Below are positions 1 through 8,786 of a DNA stretch of 64,000 bases, piece by piece (positions within the stretch are counted from its first letter, which is position 1; every line of letters begins with the position of its first letter). The position numbers and the translations under genes are program-made. The stretch is taken from assembly GCF_015482775.1 (NCBI RefSeq), contig NZ_CP058214.1, positions 1,782,272 to 1,846,271 of the forward strand, in the 5' to 3' direction. Below the pieces are notes generated by a model, which saw only the letters and a program-made list of their open reading frames with translations, was not told the origin of the DNA and made no database searches. The DNA comes from Kaustia mangrovi (GTDB taxonomy: Bacteria > Pseudomonadota > Alphaproteobacteria > Rhizobiales > Im1).

Positions 1-479
1 TCCTCGACCGCCTCGACCTCACCGTCCGCGCCTTGCGCGAGGCGGGCATCGAAGAGCCACGCATCGCCGTCGCCGCCCTCAACCCCCATGCCGGGGACGG
101 CGGCGCCTTCGGGCGGGAGGACATCGACATCGTCGAGCCGGCGGTGGCCAAGGCGCGCGCCAGGGGACTGGCGGTCGAGGGCCCCTTCCCCTCGGACACG
201 GTCTATCTGCGCGCCCGCGCCGGCGAGGCCGATGCCGTCTTGAGCATGTACCACGACCAGGGCCAGATCGCGATCAAGCTCATCGGCTTCGACCGCGGCG
301 TCACCGTGCTCGCCGGCCTGCCTGTGCCGGTCACCACGCCGGCCCACGGCACCGCCTACGACATCGTCGGCAAGGGCACGGCCAATCTGGAGCCGACCCG
401 GCGGGCCTTCGCCATCGCCTGCCGCATGGCGGAAAGCCGCCGCGCGGCATTGGACGGAAAACCTGACCGGCACGGTTAG
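1..479 (+). CDS. PdxA/PdxA2-family 4-phospho-sugar-acid dehydrogenase, C-terminal part
   Basis: The reading frame is already open at the window edge (first full codon at base 3), so only about the last 158 residues are seen. The block YHDQGQIAIKLIGFDRGV followed by LAGLPVPVTTPAHGTAYDI is the metal-binding and substrate-binding C-terminal half of the PdxA family: a His in YHDQG and a later His in AHGTAYD. PdxA oxidises 4-phosphohydroxy-L-threonine for vitamin B6. PdxA2 paralogues oxidise 4-phospho-D-threonate or 4-phospho-D-erythronate in sugar-acid catabolism. The TRAP genes downstream and the LtnD-like gene nearby favour PdxA2, but that is inference from context. Any kinase partner (DUF1537 type) would lie outside the window. 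Confidence 0.85.
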   Translation, partial: LDRLDLTVRALREAGIEEPRIAVAALNPHAGDGGAFGREDIDIVEPAVAKARARGLAVEGPFPSDTVYLRARAGEADAVLSMYHDQGQIAIKLIGFDRGVTVLAGLPVPVTTPAHGTAYDIVGKGTANLEPTRRAFAIACRMAESRRAALDGKPDRHG

Positions 480-495
480 AACTGCGCGCCGTTAA

Positions 496-508
496 ATGGT
501 ATACAAAT
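496..508. promoter_or_regulatory. Candidate GntR/FadR-type operator ATGGTATACAAAT
   Basis: The near-palindrome ATGGTATACAAAT lies about 70 bases before the first dctP. FCD-type GntR repressors are known to bind cores such as TnGTATACnA. Related cores occur at 4951-4963, 5037-5050 and 11122-11135, so one local regulator could control several units. No gntR gene is visible in the window. Confidence 0.4.
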
Positions 509-576
509 CAGAACAAGAATAATCACGACCGCCGCGAGGGTGGATGAACCGCCCCGCACAATCCCGGGAGGAAACC

Positions 577-1578
577 ATGACCAGAGCGTTGAAACCCCTC
601 ACAACGGCCTTCGCCGCCGGCCTGCTCGCCACGGGGCTCGGCTTGAGCTCCGCCTCAGCGCAGGATGCCGAGCTGCAGTTCGGCACGACGAGCCCGCCCG
701 GCAACATGCAGTCCAATTCGGCGGAGGAGTTCGCGCGCCGGGTGAACGAGCGCATCGGAGACTACGGCAAGGTCGACGTCTACACCTCCAGCCAGCTCGG
801 CAACGACAAGGAGATGCTGCAGAAGCTGCGGCTCGGCACCCAGGACATGTCGCAGCCCTCCACCATCATGTCGACGGTGGTGCCGGAGTTCGGGCTGTTC
901 GACATGCCCTATCTGGTCAAGGACCGCGCGCACATGAAGTGCATCGCGCAGGAGATCATCTGGCCGATCCTGGCGCCCAAACTCGAGGAGAAGGGCTACA
1001 AGCTGATCGGGGTGTGGGAGAATGGCTTCCGCAACATCTCCAACAATGTGCGCCCGATCGACACGCCGTCCGACCTTGAGGGCGTGAAGCTCAGGACGCC
1101 GCGCGGCGTCTGGCGCGTGAGGATGTTCGAGACCTATGGCGCCAACCCGACGCCCATGCCCTTCTCGGAGGTCTTCGTGGCGCTCCAGACCGGCGTCATC
1201 GACGGCCAGGAGAACCCTTACGCCAACATCTATGCCGGCAAGTTCCACGAGGTGCAGAAATATCTCTCCGAGACGCGCCACGTCTACACGCCGAGCTTCC
1301 CGACGGCGAGTCTGTCGAAGTTCAACGCCTATCCCGAAGAGGTCCAGAAGGCGATCCTGGACACGGCCGCGGAGGTGCAGGACTGGACCTATGAGGAGGC
1401 CGCCCGGCTCGACGACGAGACCAAGCAGAAGCTGCTCGACGCGGGCATGGAGTTCAACGAGGCCGACCGCGACGCCTTCGTGGAGGCCAGCAAGCCCGTC
1501 TACGACACCTTCGCAGAGGAGGTCGAGGGCGGCCGCGAGCTGATCGACAAGGCCCTGGCGCTCGCCGACGGCTGCTGA
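577..1578 (+). CDS. dctP: TRAP transporter substrate-binding protein DctP (first set)
   Basis: A 333-residue periplasmic solute receptor. The start at 577 is chosen over the in-frame ATG at 544 because GGGAGG lies 5-10 bases upstream of it and the product then begins with a clean signal peptide (about residues 1-28, ending ASAQ). The block KLRTPRGVW, followed about 20 residues later by MPFSEVFVALQTGVIDGQEN, is the DctP fold: the Arg in KLRTP usually pairs with the ligand carboxylate. It delivers a carboxylate, probably a sugar acid, to the DctQM permease encoded just downstream. A strong stem-loop follows the stop codon. Confidence 0.93.
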   Translation: MTRALKPLTTAFAAGLLATGLGLSSASAQDAELQFGTTSPPGNMQSNSAEEFARRVNERIGDYGKVDVYTSSQLGNDKEMLQKLRLGTQDMSQPSTIMSTVVPEFGLFDMPYLVKDRAHMKCIAQEIIWPILAPKLEEKGYKLIGVWENGFRNISNNVRPIDTPSDLEGVKLRTPRGVWRVRMFETYGANPTPMPFSEVFVALQTGVIDGQENPYANIYAGKFHEVQKYLSETRHVYTPSFPTASLSKFNAYPEEVQKAILDTAAEVQDWTYEEAARLDDETKQKLLDAGMEFNEADRDAFVEASKPVYDTFAEEVEGGRELIDKALALADGC

Positions 1579-1587
1579 CGAGAACCG

Positions 1588-1614
1588 GCCCGCCGCGCTT
1601 ATGTCGCGGCGGGC
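1588..1614 (+). promoter_or_regulatory. Intercistronic stem-loop after dctP
   Basis: A perfect 10-bp inverted repeat (1588-1597 with 1605-1614, 7-base loop) sits in the 89-base gap between dctP and dctQ. No T-run follows, so it is more likely an mRNA stabiliser or partial attenuator that keeps receptor expression above permease expression than a full terminator. Confidence 0.6.
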
Positions 1615-1667
1615 TCCGCCTGCTCGCCGCCTGCCGCCGCAACCGCCAATTCCCGGGGCTTCCGCCA

Positions 1668-2189
1668 ATGTTGGACCGTTTTCGCACGGGGCTCGAACGG
1701 GTCCTTGCTATCGTAAGCATCGGGCTGATGGCCGCCCTCGCCATCCTGGTCGTCGCCGCGGTGATCTCCCGCAAGCTCGGCTCATCCTTCACCTGGTACG
1801 ACGAGGTCGCCTCGGTGATGCTGGCCTGGATCACCTATTACGGCGCGGCGCTCGCGGCCCTGAAGCGCGCCCATCTGGGCTTTCCGAACCTCGTCGCGAC
1901 CCTGCCGCCGGGCCTGCGGCTGCCGCTCGTCCTGCTGGCGGAGGGGCTGGTGATCTTCTTCTTCGTCATGGTCACCTGGTCCGGCTATCAGGTCGTGGAA
2001 ATCCTGCGCGGCGATACCCTGACCTCGCTGCCCTGGGTGCCGGTGCGGTTCACCCAGTCGGTCATCCCGATCGGCGGGGCCCTGTTCATCGTGGCGGAAC
2101 TCCTCACCGTTCCGGAGCGCCTGTCTGAGGCCCGGCACGGCGCGCCGGCCGCCGATCCCGACCGGGTCCTCGAAGGGGTGGAGAAATGA
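1668..2189 (+). CDS. dctQ: TRAP transporter small permease DctQ (first set)
   Basis: A 173-residue membrane protein with four predicted hydrophobic segments (about residues 14-34, 48-68, 84-108 and 125-147), as usual for DctQ. The motif FTWYDEVASVMLAWITYYGA matches the conserved W-x-E-E/D-x-A region of the family. DctQ pairs with DctM in the inner membrane and docks the DctP receptor. Its stop overlaps the dctM start by four bases (ATGA), which points to translational coupling. Confidence 0.9.
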   Translation: MLDRFRTGLERVLAIVSIGLMAALAILVVAAVISRKLGSSFTWYDEVASVMLAWITYYGAALAALKRAHLGFPNLVATLPPGLRLPLVLLAEGLVIFFFVMVTWSGYQVVEILRGDTLTSLPWVPVRFTQSVIPIGGALFIVAELLTVPERLSEARHGAPAADPDRVLEGVEK

Positions 2190-3469
2190 TCGCGCTCGCC
2201 ATGCTGATCGGCCTGATCGCGCTCGTCCTCATCAACGTGCCGATCGCGGTGGCACTCGGCCTCACCGCCATGACGGCGCTGTGGTACTCCTACGGCTTCG
2301 CGTCGCTGCTCAATATGGGCGTCGTGCTGTTCGAGGGCGCGACCAAGTTTCCGCTGCTTGCCATACCGCTCTTCGTGCTCGCCGGCGCGATCATGAACAC
2401 CTCCGGCATCTCGCGCCGGCTGATCGCCTTCGCCTCCGCCATTGTCGGCTTCATCAAGGGCGGGCTGTCGATGGTCAATATCGCGACCTCGCTGTTCTTC
2501 GCGGAGATTTCCGGCTCCGCCGTGGCGGATGTGGCCGCGCTCGGCTCCATCCTCATCCCCTCGATGAAGAGGCGCGGCTACCCGAAGGCGTTCACTGCCG
2601 CGGTGACCTCCTCGTCGGCCTCGCTCGCCATCATCATTCCGCCCTCGATCCCCATGATCCTCTACGCGGTCATGGCCGACAGCTCGGTGGTGCAGCTCTT
2701 CGTGGCCGGCATCGTGCCCGGCGTGATCGGCGCGGGGCTCCTGATGGGACTGTCCTACTGGTTCGCCGTGCGCCAGTCCTTTCCCGTGGAGGAGGTCTTC
2801 CAGCTCCGCCGGCTCTGGGTCACCTTCAAGGAGGCCGCCTGGGCCTTCCTCCTGCCGATCATCATTCTCGGCGGCATCTTCGGGGGCGTCGTCACCGCCA
2901 CGGAAGGGGCGGGCCTCGCGGTCGCCGCCGCGCTCTTCGTCGGCGGCGTGGTCTATCGCGAGCTCGACTGGCGCCAGCTCGTGGCGAGCCTCAAGGACGG
3001 CGCGATCCAGACCGCCGTCGTCATGCTGCTGGTCGCGACCTCGGCCCTTCTCGGCCAGTATCTCACCCAGGCCCGCGTGCCGCAGATGCTGACCGAGACC
3101 ATCGTCTCGATCACCCAGGACAAATATGCCGTGCTCGCCATGCTGAACGTGCTGTTCCTCGTGCTCGGCATGTTCCTGCACGGCGCGGCGGCGATCATCC
3201 TGGTGGTTCCGATCGTGCTGCCGATCGTTCACGCCGTCGGCATCGACCCCGTGCATTTCGGCCTGATCGTGACGCTGAACCTCGCCATCGGCCAGCAGAC
3301 CCCGCCGGTTGCAAGCGTGCTGATCACCGCATGCTCCATCGCCAAGGCCGATGTCTGGGAGGTCACCAAGGTGAATGTCTACTTCATCGCCGCGCTGTTC
3401 GCGCTCCTGATGCTCGTCACCTATGTGCCGGCCGTGCCGATGACCCTGGTGGACATCTTCTACCGGTGA
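2186..3469 (+). CDS. dctM: TRAP transporter large permease DctM (first set)
   Basis: A 427-residue polytopic protein with about 12 hydrophobic segments, the usual DctM size. Family signatures seen are FAEISGSAVADVAALGSI, IIPPSIPMILYAV and the C-terminal GQQTPPVASVLI. DctM is the ion-coupled (Na+ or H+) translocation subunit. It is the last gene of the first TRAP set and converges on the minus-strand SAF oxidoreductase, with a gap of only 48 bases. Confidence 0.93.
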   Translation: MIALAMLIGLIALVLINVPIAVALGLTAMTALWYSYGFASLLNMGVVLFEGATKFPLLAIPLFVLAGAIMNTSGISRRLIAFASAIVGFIKGGLSMVNIATSLFFAEISGSAVADVAALGSILIPSMKRRGYPKAFTAAVTSSSASLAIIIPPSIPMILYAVMADSSVVQLFVAGIVPGVIGAGLLMGLSYWFAVRQSFPVEEVFQLRRLWVTFKEAAWAFLLPIIILGGIFGGVVTATEGAGLAVAAALFVGGVVYRELDWRQLVASLKDGAIQTAVVMLLVATSALLGQYLTQARVPQMLTETIVSITQDKYAVLAMLNVLFLVLGMFLHGAAAIILVVPIVLPIVHAVGIDPVHFGLIVTLNLAIGQQTPPVASVLITACSIAKADVWEVTKVNVYFIAALFALLMLVTYVPAVPMTLVDIFYR

Positions 3470-3517
3470 GGGCGCTTTCTTGCCAGATTTCCAGACTGCC
3501 CGGGCACCGGACCGGCC

Positions 3518-4903
3518 TCACGAAAAGAACAGCGCGTCCTGCTCGCGGCGCAGGCGCGCCAGGGTCGAGTCCGCCGGGATGTCCACCATCGCCGCCGTGA
3601 TCGGCGCGCCGGCCGCGATATCGACCCGCGCGCTCGCCCCCGCCAGGAGATAGTAGGGCAGAGGGTCACCGTCGCCGAGGGGACGTGCCGGCGTCATGGC
3701 CGGCGCCGCCCCGCCAATGGCGTGGCGATGGCCGATGGCGAACGGCGTGCCCGCGCGAATGTCCCTCTCCGCGACAGCAGTGAGGTCGATACGGGGCCGG
3801 ATATCGCTGCCGGCCGTCGAGCGCCCGGCACGGCAGGCCGACAGGATCGACATCGGCGCCTCCGCGCCCAGGAGATGGACCGGATTGTGGATCAGCACCC
3901 GCGTGCGGTAGGCGCTGACGGGAATGCCCTTCTGGCCGAACAGCCCGCCCGTCTCGCCATCGGGCGTGCCCACGACGGCGAACACCCCGCCGGCGAAGGA
4001 CAGCTCGTCCGGCCGGCGAAAGCAGTTGAAGATGTCGACGACGCCGGTCGCCTCCAGAAGCCCGCCCTCGCCGGACGGTCCGAACAGGTCGGGAAGCTCC
4101 AGCGTGCGCGCGATCGGCGCATGCAGGGCGGGAACATCCGGCTTGAGCCCCGTCGCGTTGCACACGATGGTCATCTCGCAGAGATCGGGAACGGTGCGAT
4201 GGGCGAAATCCGACAGGAGACCGGCGCGTTCAGCGACCGTCCCGGCAAGGCGGGCGGGCTCTCCATGCCACAGGCCGGCAAGCTCCGCGGCGTCGACCGT
4301 GCGGCCCTGCGCCGACAGCGTGCCGGCGGCAGGATCGTGGACGAAATCGTACTCGCTGGCCTTGCCCGCCGCGACGATCTCGAGCCCCAGTAGCCGGGCC
4401 CAGGCGACGAGACCGATCAGAAGGCTCGGCTGGTCGCCGTCGACGGGTGTGTAGACGACGCCCGCGCGGCGCGCCTTGTCCGCCAGCAGCGGGCCCGCCA
4501 CGCTCTCCGCCTCCTTGGTCACCATGACGACGTGCTTGCCGTGGCCGATGGCGGCCTCCGCGATCCGCGCCGCCTCCTCCGGCTGCCCCGTCGCCTCGAG
4601 CACGATATCGATCGGTAGTTCCAGCATGAGATCGGCGGCGGGCACGACCACGGCCCTGCCCGCGTCCATCGCGGCCAGCGCCGCCTTCGCGCTCTCGCAG
4701 ATCGCGATGTCGGCGGCATCGACCCCGATGGCGCCGAACGCCGCGGCGGCCCGCTCGACATCGCGGTCGCACGCAACCCGCGCCTCGAGCCCCGGCACCA
4801 GGCGCGCCTGGGACAGGAAGCTGCGCCCGAACTCGCCGACCCCGACCAGGCCGGCCCGGATCGGCGCGCCATCGCCCGCGCCGAGAAAGCCTTCTGGATT
4901 CAT
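3518..4903 (-). CDS. NAD(P)-dependent oxidoreductase with C-terminal SAF domain
   Basis: About 461 residues. The Rossmann motif GLVGVGEFGRSF is near residue 16. A homoserine-dehydrogenase-like middle follows, and the last ~90 residues form an SAF-type domain (PLPYYLLAGASARVDI, then PITAAMVDIP). The start at 4903 is chosen because AGGAC lies just upstream and the extra residues from an upstream ATG (5071) are unlike the family. Relatives are often annotated loosely as FlgA-like or homoserine dehydrogenase-like and lie beside TRAP or sugar-acid genes. The substrate is unknown; oxidation of a sugar-acid or apionate-type intermediate would fit. It is divergent from the second TRAP set. Confidence 0.8.
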   Translation of the reverse strand: MNPEGFLGAGDGAPIRAGLVGVGEFGRSFLSQARLVPGLEARVACDRDVERAAAAFGAIGVDAADIAICESAKAALAAMDAGRAVVVPAADLMLELPIDIVLEATGQPEEAARIAEAAIGHGKHVVMVTKEAESVAGPLLADKARRAGVVYTPVDGDQPSLLIGLVAWARLLGLEIVAAGKASEYDFVHDPAAGTLSAQGRTVDAAELAGLWHGEPARLAGTVAERAGLLSDFAHRTVPDLCEMTIVCNATGLKPDVPALHAPIARTLELPDLFGPSGEGGLLEATGVVDIFNCFRRPDELSFAGGVFAVVGTPDGETGGLFGQKGIPVSAYRTRVLIHNPVHLLGAEAPMSILSACRAGRSTAGSDIRPRIDLTAVAERDIRAGTPFAIGHRHAIGGAAPAMTPARPLGDGDPLPYYLLAGASARVDIAAGAPITAAMVDIPADSTLARLRREQDALFFS

Positions 4904-4950
4904 GGAAGTCCTGGCCCTTTCCGACCGTGGCATGGAGTGGAATCCGGAAG

Positions 4951-5050
4951 ATGGTATGCGATTGCGAGAAGATCGGTCAATCATTGCCGGTATATCATGT
5001 TTTGACTGGCAATCACCGGCTCGTTGACGGTTCAGTTTTGGTATGCAAAC
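4951..5050. promoter_or_regulatory. Divergent control region with two GntR-like half operators
   Basis: Between the minus-strand oxidoreductase and the second dctP lie ATGGTATGCGATT (4951-4963) and TTTGGTATGCAAAC (5037-5050). Both share GGTATGC with each other and GGTAT with the site at 496-508. The second copy sits about 36 bases before the dctP start codon. A shared repressor controlling both directions is plausible but inferred. Confidence 0.4.
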
Positions 5051-5085
5051 GTTGCCGGAATAATGATCCATAAGGGAGGAAGTCC

Positions 5086-6069
5086 GTGTTCAGAGCCGGA
5101 TTGATTGCGGCGGCGGCCACGCTTGCCGTCATGGCGGCCAGCGTCGGCGCCCAGGCGCAGACGACGCTGCGCTTCGCCCACACCCAGCCCACAAGTGACA
5201 CCCATCACCTCGCCGCCGAGCGTTTCGCCGAACTGGTCGAGGAGCGGACCGATGGCGAAATCACCATCTCGATCCATCCCGCCGGCGAGCTCGGCAACGA
5301 TCCCGCGATCCTCGAGGGCATCCGCCTTGGCACGATCGACATCGGCCAGACCGGCAATCCCTTCTACACCCGCTTCGAGCCGAAGCTGAACGTGCTCGAC
5401 CTGCCCTTCCTGTTCTCCGATTACGAGCATGTCTACCAGACGATCGACGGCGAGATCGGCCAGGAGCTTCTCGGAGAGCTGGAGAAGCACGGCATGAAGG
5501 GCCTCGCCTTCTGGGAGATCGGCTTCCGCAAGCTCACCAACTCCAAGCGCGCGGTGAAGACGCCGGAGGACATCAAGGGCCTCAAGATCCGCACCACGCC
5601 GAACCCGGCGCATGTCCAGGCCTTCGAGCTTCTGGGCGCCGCCCCGACGCCCATGGCCTTCACCGAGGTCTATCTGGCGCTTGAGACCGGGACGGTCGAC
5701 GGCCAGGAGAACCCGCTCAACATCATCCGCTCCAACCAGTTCCAGGAGGTGCAGAGCCACCTCTCCTTCACCGATCACGCCTATACCGTGTCCATCGTCT
5801 CCATGAACCTCGCCAAGTTCGACGCCCTGCCGGAGGACCAGCAGAAGATCCTGCTGGACGCGGCCGGAGAGGCCGCCGTCTACCAGCGCAAGCTCAACCG
5901 TGAGCAGGCGTCTTCCGATCTGGAGGCGATCGAGGCGGCCGGCGTCGAGGTTGTGGAGGATGTCGACCGCGAGGCCTTCAAGACGATGGTCTACGAGCCG
6001 GTCAAGAAGACCTATGTCGACAGATTCGGACCCGAGATCGTCGATCAGATCGAGTCCATGAGCCGGTAG
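5086..6069 (+). CDS. dctP: TRAP transporter substrate-binding protein DctP (second set)
   Basis: A 327-residue periplasmic receptor with GTG start, preceded by AAGGGAGGAAG at 5072-5082. Signal peptide about residues 1-25 (ends GAQAQ). The core has LKIRTTPNPAHVQAFELLGA, then PMAFTEVYLALETGTVDGQE, the same landmarks as the first DctP. The two receptors are clearly homologous but diverged, so they probably serve related but distinct carboxylates. It is followed after only eight bases by the second dctQ, without the stem-loop seen after the first dctP. Confidence 0.93.
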   Translation: MFRAGLIAAAATLAVMAASVGAQAQTTLRFAHTQPTSDTHHLAAERFAELVEERTDGEITISIHPAGELGNDPAILEGIRLGTIDIGQTGNPFYTRFEPKLNVLDLPFLFSDYEHVYQTIDGEIGQELLGELEKHGMKGLAFWEIGFRKLTNSKRAVKTPEDIKGLKIRTTPNPAHVQAFELLGAAPTPMAFTEVYLALETGTVDGQENPLNIIRSNQFQEVQSHLSFTDHAYTVSIVSMNLAKFDALPEDQQKILLDAAGEAAVYQRKLNREQASSDLEAIEAAGVEVVEDVDREAFKTMVYEPVKKTYVDRFGPEIVDQIESMSR

Positions 6070-6077
6070 CGCGGATC

Positions 6078-6556
6078 ATGCGCCAGGCGGTCTCGACTGC
6101 CATCAGATGGCTTGAGCGTCTGCTCGACGCGGCGGCCGCCCTCCTTCTGGTGGGCGTCCTCGCGGTGACGGCCGCGCGCGTCGTCTCCCGATACCTCATC
6201 GGCGAAGCCCTGCCGTGGAGCGAGGAGCTGACGCGCCTCCTCTTCGTCTGGCTCGTGCTGATCGGCGCGGCGCGGTGCGCCCATCTGCGCGTCGATCTGC
6301 TGTCCGGCATGCTGGCCCCCGCGCCCGCCGCGGCCTCGAGCTGGCAACCGCAGCGCTCTCCGTCGGGCTTATCGGCCTCATGATCTGGAAGGGGCTGGGC
6401 CTCATCAGGCTCACCGCCTATGACCGCTACACCGCACTCGATCTCTCGCTCCAGTATCTCTACTGGTCGCTCGTGGTGGGCGGCGGCCTGTGGATCGTGA
6501 CGACCGTCATCGCCGTATGGCGGCCGGCGAACCATTCGGAGACGCCCGAGCAATGA
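6078..6556 (+). pseudogene. dctQ: TRAP small permease DctQ (second set), broken by one-base frameshift
   Basis: The N-terminal half (to about 6330) reads in one frame with LPWSEELTRLLFVWLVLIGA, the DctQ signature. The C-terminal half (GLELATAALSVGLIGLMIWK onward) continues in the frame one base back, to the stop at 6554-6556. The span is 479 bases, one short of 160 codons, as expected for a single missing base in the GC-rich stretch near 6315-6335. A repaired product of about 159 residues is normal length. The flanking dctP and dctM are intact and the stop still overlaps the dctM start (ATGA), so sequence error is as likely as a real pseudogene. Confidence 0.8.
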
Positions 6557-7839
6557 CGCTGGCGCTGCTTCTGGGCTCCATGCTCGGCCTCGTGTTCCTC
6601 GGCGTGCCTCTCGCCTTCGCCCTGCTCGGTGCCTCGCTCCTGACGCTGCTGGTGACCCGGCCCGGCCTGCCGCTCGAGGTCGTGCCGCAATTCTTCATCC
6701 AGGGCATGGACAATTTCCCGCTGCTCGCCATCGCCCTGTTCTTCCTGGCAGGCGAGCTGATGGTGTCCTCCGGAGTGACGAGACGCATCCTCGCCTTCGC
6801 GCAGGCCATTGTCGGGCATCTGCGCGGCGGCCTCGCCCAGGTCGGCATCATCGCCTCCTTCGTCATGGCCGGCGTTTCGGGCTCGGCCGTGGCGGATGCC
6901 GCCGCCGTCGGCTCCGTGCTCATCCGCTCCATGAAGCAGGCGGGCTATCCGGCCGCTTTCTCCGCCGCGGTGGTGGCCACCGCGTCGATCCTCGGCCCCA
7001 TCATCCCGCCCTCCATCCCGATGATCATCTATGCCGTGCTCGCCGGCGTCTCCGTGGGCGGCATGTTCCTCGCCGGCGTCGTGCCCGGCATTCTCATCGC
7101 GCTGGGGCTCGCCGCGGTCGCCCATCGCCGTGCCGGCCAGCTCGCCCTGCCGCGGACCGCTCGCGCCGACCGCGCCACGGTGGCGCGCGAGACCGGCAGC
7201 GCGTTCTTCGCGCTGCTCGCCCCTCTCATCATCGTCGGCGGCATTCGCGGCGGCGTCTTCACCCCCACCGAGGCCGGCGCCATCGCCGCGGTCTATGTGC
7301 TGGCCATCGGCGCGGCCATCTATCGGGGGCTCGACCTCTCGAAAGTGGCCGGCGCCCTGGTGCGTGCGGCTCACGGCACGGCATCGGTTCTGGTGGTGCT
7401 CGGGGCCTCCTCGATCTTCGCCTGGATCATCGCCGATCAGGGCATCAGCCGCGACTTCGCCGCAACGATCACCGGGCTCGGCGCGCCGCCCTGGCTGCTC
7501 ATCCTCCTGTTCAACCTGATGTTCCTCGCCATCGGCATGTTCCTCGACCCGATCGCGGCGCTCATCATCCTGGTGCCCATCATGATCCCGCTCCTGCCGG
7601 AGCTCGCCCTCGCGCCGATCCAGTTCGGCGTCATGATCGTGCTCAACCTGATGATCGGCATGTGCACCCCGCCGGTCGGCTATCTGATCTTCATCACCGG
7701 CGGCATCGCGGAGGTGCCGGCCGGGCAGGTGGTGCGCCAGTCCCTGCCCTTCCTCGCCGTGCTGCTCGTCGTGCTCGGGCTCGTCTCCTACGTTCCCGCC
7801 ATAACGCTGACCCTGCCGCGCCTCATTGCCGGCGGCTGA
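6553..7839 (+). CDS. dctM: TRAP transporter large permease DctM (second set)
   Basis: A 428-residue DctM. The start at 6553 is chosen because it gives the ATGA overlap with the upstream dctQ and removes a charged, non-homologous N-terminal stretch. Signatures are GVSGSAVADAAAVGSV, IIPPSIPMIIYAV and GMCTPPVGYLIF near the C terminus. It forms the translocation channel of the second TRAP transporter. If the dctQ frameshift is real, this subunit would lack its small partner, since DctQ and DctM act together in most characterised systems. Confidence 0.92.
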   Translation: MTLALLLGSMLGLVFLGVPLAFALLGASLLTLLVTRPGLPLEVVPQFFIQGMDNFPLLAIALFFLAGELMVSSGVTRRILAFAQAIVGHLRGGLAQVGIIASFVMAGVSGSAVADAAAVGSVLIRSMKQAGYPAAFSAAVVATASILGPIIPPSIPMIIYAVLAGVSVGGMFLAGVVPGILIALGLAAVAHRRAGQLALPRTARADRATVARETGSAFFALLAPLIIVGGIRGGVFTPTEAGAIAAVYVLAIGAAIYRGLDLSKVAGALVRAAHGTASVLVVLGASSIFAWIIADQGISRDFAATITGLGAPPWLLILLFNLMFLAIGMFLDPIAALIILVPIMIPLLPELALAPIQFGVMIVLNLMIGMCTPPVGYLIFITGGIAEVPAGQVVRQSLPFLAVLLVVLGLVSYVPAITLTLPRLIAGG

Positions 7840-7859
7840 CCGCGAAAGGATCCCATCCC

Positions 7860-8786
7860 ATGGATGCCGATTTCCCGATCGTCGACGCCCACCACCATCT
7901 CTGGGACCTTGGACGCAACTACTATCCCTGGCTGTCCGACCGGCCGGAGAAGGACTTCTTTCTCGGCGACTATTCGGCTCTCAAGCGCGATTTCCTGCCC
8001 GCCGATTACCGCCGCGCGACGCAGGGCTACAACGTCGTCGCCACGGTGCATGTCGAGGCGGAATGGGACCGCTCGCGCCAGGTGGCCGAGACCGAATGGC
8101 TCCATGAGGTCGCCGCCGAGACGGGTATGCCGGATGCCGTCGTCGGCCATGCCTGGCTCGCCGACGACAATTGCGAGGAGGTGCTCGCCGGCCATGCCGC
8201 CTTTCCGCTCATGCGCGGCATCCGGTCGAAACCCGTGACGGCACCGAGCCCCGACAGGATCGAGAAAGGTGCAGCCGGCACCATGCAGGACCCCAGATGG
8301 CGCGCCGGCTTCCGCCTGCTGCACCGATACGGCCTGACCTACGATCTGCGCGTGCCCTTCTGGCACCTGCCCGAGGCTGCCGAGATCGCGGCACTCTGTC
8401 CCGAGACGCCGATGGTGCTCAATCATACCGGTTTTCCCTGGGATAGAAGCGAGGGCGGCCTGAAGGCCTGGCGCGAGGCGATGCGCATCATCGCCGAGGC
8501 GCCGCATGTCTCGCTCAAGATCTCCGAACTGGGTCTGCGCGACGAGCCCTGGGAGCTCGACGGCAACCGCCGCGTCGTGCTCGAGGCCATCGATATCTTC
8601 GGCATCGACCGGTGCATGTTCGCCAGCAACCTGCCGGTCTCGGCGCTGCGGGCGGACTTCGCCACCATTGTGGAGGGGATCTCCTCCATGGTCGCCGATT
8701 TCCCACGCGAGGACCGCGAGAAGCTCTTCACCCTGAATGCCGCCCGCTTCTATCGGCTCGACCTGCCGGCATCCGCCTCGCGGTAG
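7860..8786 (+). CDS. TIM-barrel amidohydrolase, probable sugar lactonase (COG3618 type)
   Basis: 308 residues. The start at 7860 has AAAGGA 11-16 bases upstream. IVDAHHHLWD near the N terminus supplies the metal-binding HxH. Later landmarks are HVEAEWD, the conserved LNHTG (His) near residue 190 and FASNLPV, typical of the amidohydrolase-2 family that includes L-fuconolactone and other lactone hydrolases. Beside a sugar-acid TRAP system it probably opens a lactone to the acid used by the dehydrogenases nearby; that role is inference. Its 3' end overlaps the convergent dehydrogenase gene by 37 bases. Confidence 0.85.
   Translation: MDADFPIVDAHHHLWDLGRNYYPWLSDRPEKDFFLGDYSALKRDFLPADYRRATQGYNVVATVHVEAEWDRSRQVAETEWLHEVAAETGMPDAVVGHAWLADDNCEEVLAGHAAFPLMRGIRSKPVTAPSPDRIEKGAAGTMQDPRWRAGFRLLHRYGLTYDLRVPFWHLPEAAEIAALCPETPMVLNHTGFPWDRSEGGLKAWREAMRIIAEAPHVSLKISELGLRDEPWELDGNRRVVLEAIDIFGIDRCMFASNLPVSALRADFATIVEGISSMVADFPREDREKLFTLNAARFYRLDLPASASR

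Noticed and set aside
1988..3256. Long minus-strand frame opposite dctM
   Set aside because: Low-complexity Asp/His/Arg-rich text, antisense to a clear TRAP permease. The same applies to 6460-7374, 7788-9107 and 11028-12743.
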